Of a stretch of DNA of 64,000 nt, positions 62,089 to 64,000 are shown one piece after another (positions within the stretch are counted from its first letter, which is position 1; every line of letters begins with the position of its first letter). The DNA is from Paracoccus aerius. GTDB lineage: Bacteria; Pseudomonadota; Alphaproteobacteria; Rhodobacterales; Rhodobacteraceae. The notes below the pieces were generated by a model. That model did no database searches and had not been told where the DNA came from. It was given only the letters and a program-made list of their open reading frames with translations. Where the stretch lies: positions 62,001 to 126,000 of the forward strand of contig NZ_BNCL01000008.1 in the NCBI RefSeq assembly GCF_014656455.1. The letters run 5' to 3'. A program made the position numbers and the translations under genes.

Positions 62089-62478
62089 ATGACCATCGCC
62101 ATTCGCTATGTCCTTTTCGCGATCGTTTCGACGCTGGTGAACTTCGCGACGCAGGAAGCCGTTATCCGCGTGGCGCCGCTGGGCCTGTCCATCCTGGCAG
62201 GCACGGCGGCGGGTTTTGCGGTCAAATATGTGCTGGACAAGAAATGGGTCTTCTATGACGGCTATACCAGCCACGGCGACGAGGCCCGAAAGGTGACGCT
62301 TTATGCCGCCTTCAGCGTGCTGACGACCATGGTGTTCTGGGGGTTCGAGATCGCGTTTTGGATTATCTGGCAGACCGACCTTGCCAAATACGCGGGCGGC
62401 GCGATCGGGCTTGCCATCGGCTATGCCGCGAAATTCGCGCTTGATCGCCGCTTCGTCTTCCAGGCGGCTGCCGCCTGA
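62089..62478 (+). CDS. GtrA family membrane protein
   Basis: This 129-residue protein with four helices matches GtrA: MTIAIRYVLFAIVSTLVNFA, AAGFAVKYVLDKKWVFYD and GYAAKFALDRRFVFQAAAA. GtrA-like proteins help move lipid-linked sugars across the inner membrane. A GTG at 62023 overlaps the HAD-UbiA stop but would add a hydrophilic leader; ATG 62089 with GGTGGAG upstream fits the family better. Placed between DPPR-synthase-like and DprE1-like genes, it probably flips the polyprenyl-phosphoryl sugar. Its stop shares one base with the next start. Confidence 0.85.
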   Translation: MTIAIRYVLFAIVSTLVNFATQEAVIRVAPLGLSILAGTAAGFAVKYVLDKKWVFYDGYTSHGDEARKVTLYAAFSVLTTMVFWGFEIAFWIIWQTDLAKYAGGAIGLAIGYAAKFALDRRFVFQAAAA

Positions 62479-63809
62479 TGTTGCTGGAGGGTTGGGGAAG
62501 GTATCCGCGTTTCGAAAGCGAAGCCCTTGGCCTGGGCGACCCCCTTGCGGTGCCCGGCCTTGTGGCGTCAAGCCGCGGCATCATCGCGCGCGGCAACGGG
62601 CGCGCCTATGGGGACGCGGCCATCGGGACAAGGCGGACGCTTGGCGCGCTTGGGCTTGACCGGATGAAGGCCTTCGATCCGCAAAGCGGGCGCCTGACGG
62701 TCGAGGCGGGCATGCTGCTGTCCGACATCCTGGCGGCCTTCCTGCCGCGCGGCTTCTTTCCGCCCGTCGTGCCGGGGACGAAGCTGGTCACCGTGGGCGG
62801 GATGATCGCGGCCGATGTCCACGGCAAGAACCACCACCGCGACGGCAGCTTCGGCGATCATCTGGAACAACTGACCCTTGTCCTGCCATCCGGGCAGGCG
62901 GTCGCCTGCGGGCCGTCCGAGAATGCCGACCTGTTCCGCGCCACCGTCGGCGGCATGGGACTGACAGGCATCATCACCGGGGCGACCTTCCGCATGAAGC
63001 CCGTCGAGACCGGCTGGATCCGGCAACGCACGATCGTCGCCAAGGATCTTGCCGGCGCGCTGAAGGCCCTGGATGACAGCGACGCGGCCACCTATTCCGT
63101 GGCCTGGATCGACTGCGTGGCACGGGGCGCGGGGCTGGGGCGGTCGCTTATCTTCGCGGGCGAGCATGCCACCCGGCAAGAGGTTTCATCCGAACGCCCC
63201 GACGCCCCGCTGCTGCCCCTGGCCAGCCCCGGCCGGCTGGGCGTTCCCTTCGACCTGCCCGCCATGACCTTGAACAAGGCCTCGGTCGCGGCCTTCAACG
63301 AACTTTACTTCCGGCGCGGCGCCCGAAACGGCGACAAGCCCTTCCTGACCCACTGGCATCCCTATTTCTTCCCACTGGACGGGGTGGACCGGTGGAACCG
63401 GATCTATGGCCGCCGGGGCTTTTTGCAGCATCAATGCGTGGTGCCGCCCGCCACTGCCCATGCGGCCCTGGCCGAGATCCTGGACCGCATCACCCGGTCG
63501 GGAAAGGCCTCGTTCCTGGCGGTGCTCAAGAAGATGGGGGCGGGGGGCAGCCTGATGTCCTTTCCCATGCCGGGATATACGCTGGCGCTTGACCTGCGCG
63601 TCACGGACGAAACCTTCGCTCTTCTGGACCAGATCGACCGGATCGTCGTCGCGGCAGGCGGGCGGCTTTATCTGGCGAAGGATGCAAGGCAGTCCCGCCA
63701 AACCTTCGAGGCGGGCTATCCTACCTTGGGACGCTTCAACGACCTCCGCAGCGCCATCGGCGCCCCCGGCCACATGGCCTCTCATCTTTCAAGCAGGCTT
63801 GGCATATGA
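62478..63809 (+). CDS. DprE1-like FAD-binding oxidoreductase
   Basis: This 443-residue protein aligns well with mycobacterial DprE1, the FAD oxidase half of decaprenylphosphoryl-ribose 2'-epimerase. FAD-domain motifs are IIARGNGRAYGDAAIG and VTVGGMIAADVHGKNHHRDG, with the histidine HGKNHH conserved, and FRATVGGMGLTGIITGATF. The catalytic region has FLQHQCVVPP, SFPMPGYTLALDL and RLYLAKDAR (lysine conserved, equivalent to K418). Where M. tuberculosis has C387 in PGWNICVDF, this protein has alanine in PGYTLALDL. The enzyme would oxidise polyprenyl-phosphoryl ribose at C2'. It is one base into GtrA and overlaps the SDR start by ATGA. Confidence 0.88.
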   Translation: MLLEGWGRYPRFESEALGLGDPLAVPGLVASSRGIIARGNGRAYGDAAIGTRRTLGALGLDRMKAFDPQSGRLTVEAGMLLSDILAAFLPRGFFPPVVPGTKLVTVGGMIAADVHGKNHHRDGSFGDHLEQLTLVLPSGQAVACGPSENADLFRATVGGMGLTGIITGATFRMKPVETGWIRQRTIVAKDLAGALKALDDSDAATYSVAWIDCVARGAGLGRSLIFAGEHATRQEVSSERPDAPLLPLASPGRLGVPFDLPAMTLNKASVAAFNELYFRRGARNGDKPFLTHWHPYFFPLDGVDRWNRIYGRRGFLQHQCVVPPATAHAALAEILDRITRSGKASFLAVLKKMGAGGSLMSFPMPGYTLALDLRVTDETFALLDQIDRIVVAAGGRLYLAKDARQSRQTFEAGYPTLGRFNDLRSAIGAPGHMASHLSSRLGI

Positions 63810-64000
63810 CAGAGAACCGCAAGACGATGCTGCTGATCGGCGCCACCTCGGATATCGGGCGCGCGACGGCTATGGCCTATGCCGAGGCGGGGTGGCAGGT
63901 GCTTCTGGCCGCCCGCAACGTGCAATCGGCCCAACGCAATGCAGACGACATCGCCACGCGCACCGGCGCAGGCGTCGGGGTCCATGCGCTTGACATCCTG
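63806..64000 (+). CDS. SDR family oxidoreductase (DprE2-like), partial
   Basis: The first 65 residues of a short-chain dehydrogenase are visible, cut by the right edge. The NAD(P)-binding motif is LLIGATSDIGRATAMAYAEA (GxxxGIG-like GATSDIG), and the arginine of WQVLLAARNVQ suggests NADP or NAD selectivity. ATG 63806 overlaps the DprE1-like stop (63807-63809). By position it should be the DprE2 partner that reduces the keto intermediate to arabinose; that assignment rests on synteny. Confidence 0.75.
   Translation, partial: MTENRKTMLLIGATSDIGRATAMAYAEAGWQVLLAARNVQSAQRNADDIATRTGAGVGVHALDIL

Overview
This window is a high-GC, densely coded bacterial chromosome segment. It has short gaps, many ATGA start/stop overlaps and codons ending mostly in G or C. 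The gene content suggests an alphaproteobacterium of the Rhodobacteraceae/Paracoccaceae, possibly Paracoccus: many solute-binding ABC transporters, a KdgD/alpha-ketoglutarate-semialdehyde pathway, a rhodanese-ChrB/ChrA pair, BCCT and NCS1 carriers, and an imelysin/di-heme oxidase cluster. The genus is an inference from content, not from a marker gene. I see no rRNA, tRNA, CRISPR array, insertion sequence, integrase or phage gene. Both ends cut through genes.

Layout. (1) 1-7444: a sugar-acid catabolic operon on the minus strand (IlvD/Edd dehydratase, RraA-like protein, semialdehyde dehydrogenase, two DapA-family enzymes, a truncated-by-window binding protein), with a divergent GntR regulator. 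(2) 7569-10656: a truncated threonine aldolase, an Lrp regulator, and arginase plus ornithine cyclodeaminase. (3) 10695-15801: a polar amino-acid ABC transporter with an AstE/AspA-type deacylase gene embedded in its operon, and a divergent RpiR regulator. (4) 15840-18745: a GntR regulator divergent from a hydantoin/allantoin-type racemase and an NCS1 symporter. (5) 18828-22670: rhodanese-ChrB and ChrA, then a DUF2254 membrane protein. (6) 22779-42388: an island of about 20 kb with two sugar ABC systems that converge on a shared terminator at 32766-32790. The left arm (LacI, ABC importer, GH43 beta-xylosidase, Gfo/Idh dehydrogenase, ThuA, xylose isomerase) should import and degrade xylo-oligosaccharides. 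The right arm (LacI, ABC importer, two Gfo/Idh dehydrogenases, two sugar isomerase/epimerase-like proteins) should handle another glycoside or polyol. (7) 42484-45663: a short Mfd-like helicase. (8) 45969-57282: iron uptake, with a FatBCDE-type siderophore importer, a DUF2218 protein, a TonB-dependent receptor and an imelysin/di-heme oxidase/imelysin/DUF1513 operon. (9) 57517-59918: CsbD, a BCCT osmolyte carrier and a small unknown protein. (10) 60470-64000: a HAD-UbiA fusion, GtrA, a DprE1-like FAD oxidoreductase and the start of an SDR (DprE2-like). Together these resemble the polyprenyl-phosphoryl-arabinose pathway of mycobacteria.

The parts most worth a second look are the DprE-like envelope-sugar cluster at the right edge, where the cysteine targeted by benzothiazinones in the mycobacterial enzyme is an alanine; the four-gene imelysin/di-heme operon, in which one imelysin has lost its GxHxxE histidine; the ThuA/Gfo-Idh chemistry attached to a xyloside utilisation operon; the short Mfd paralogue; and several well-formed operator palindromes next to their likely regulators.
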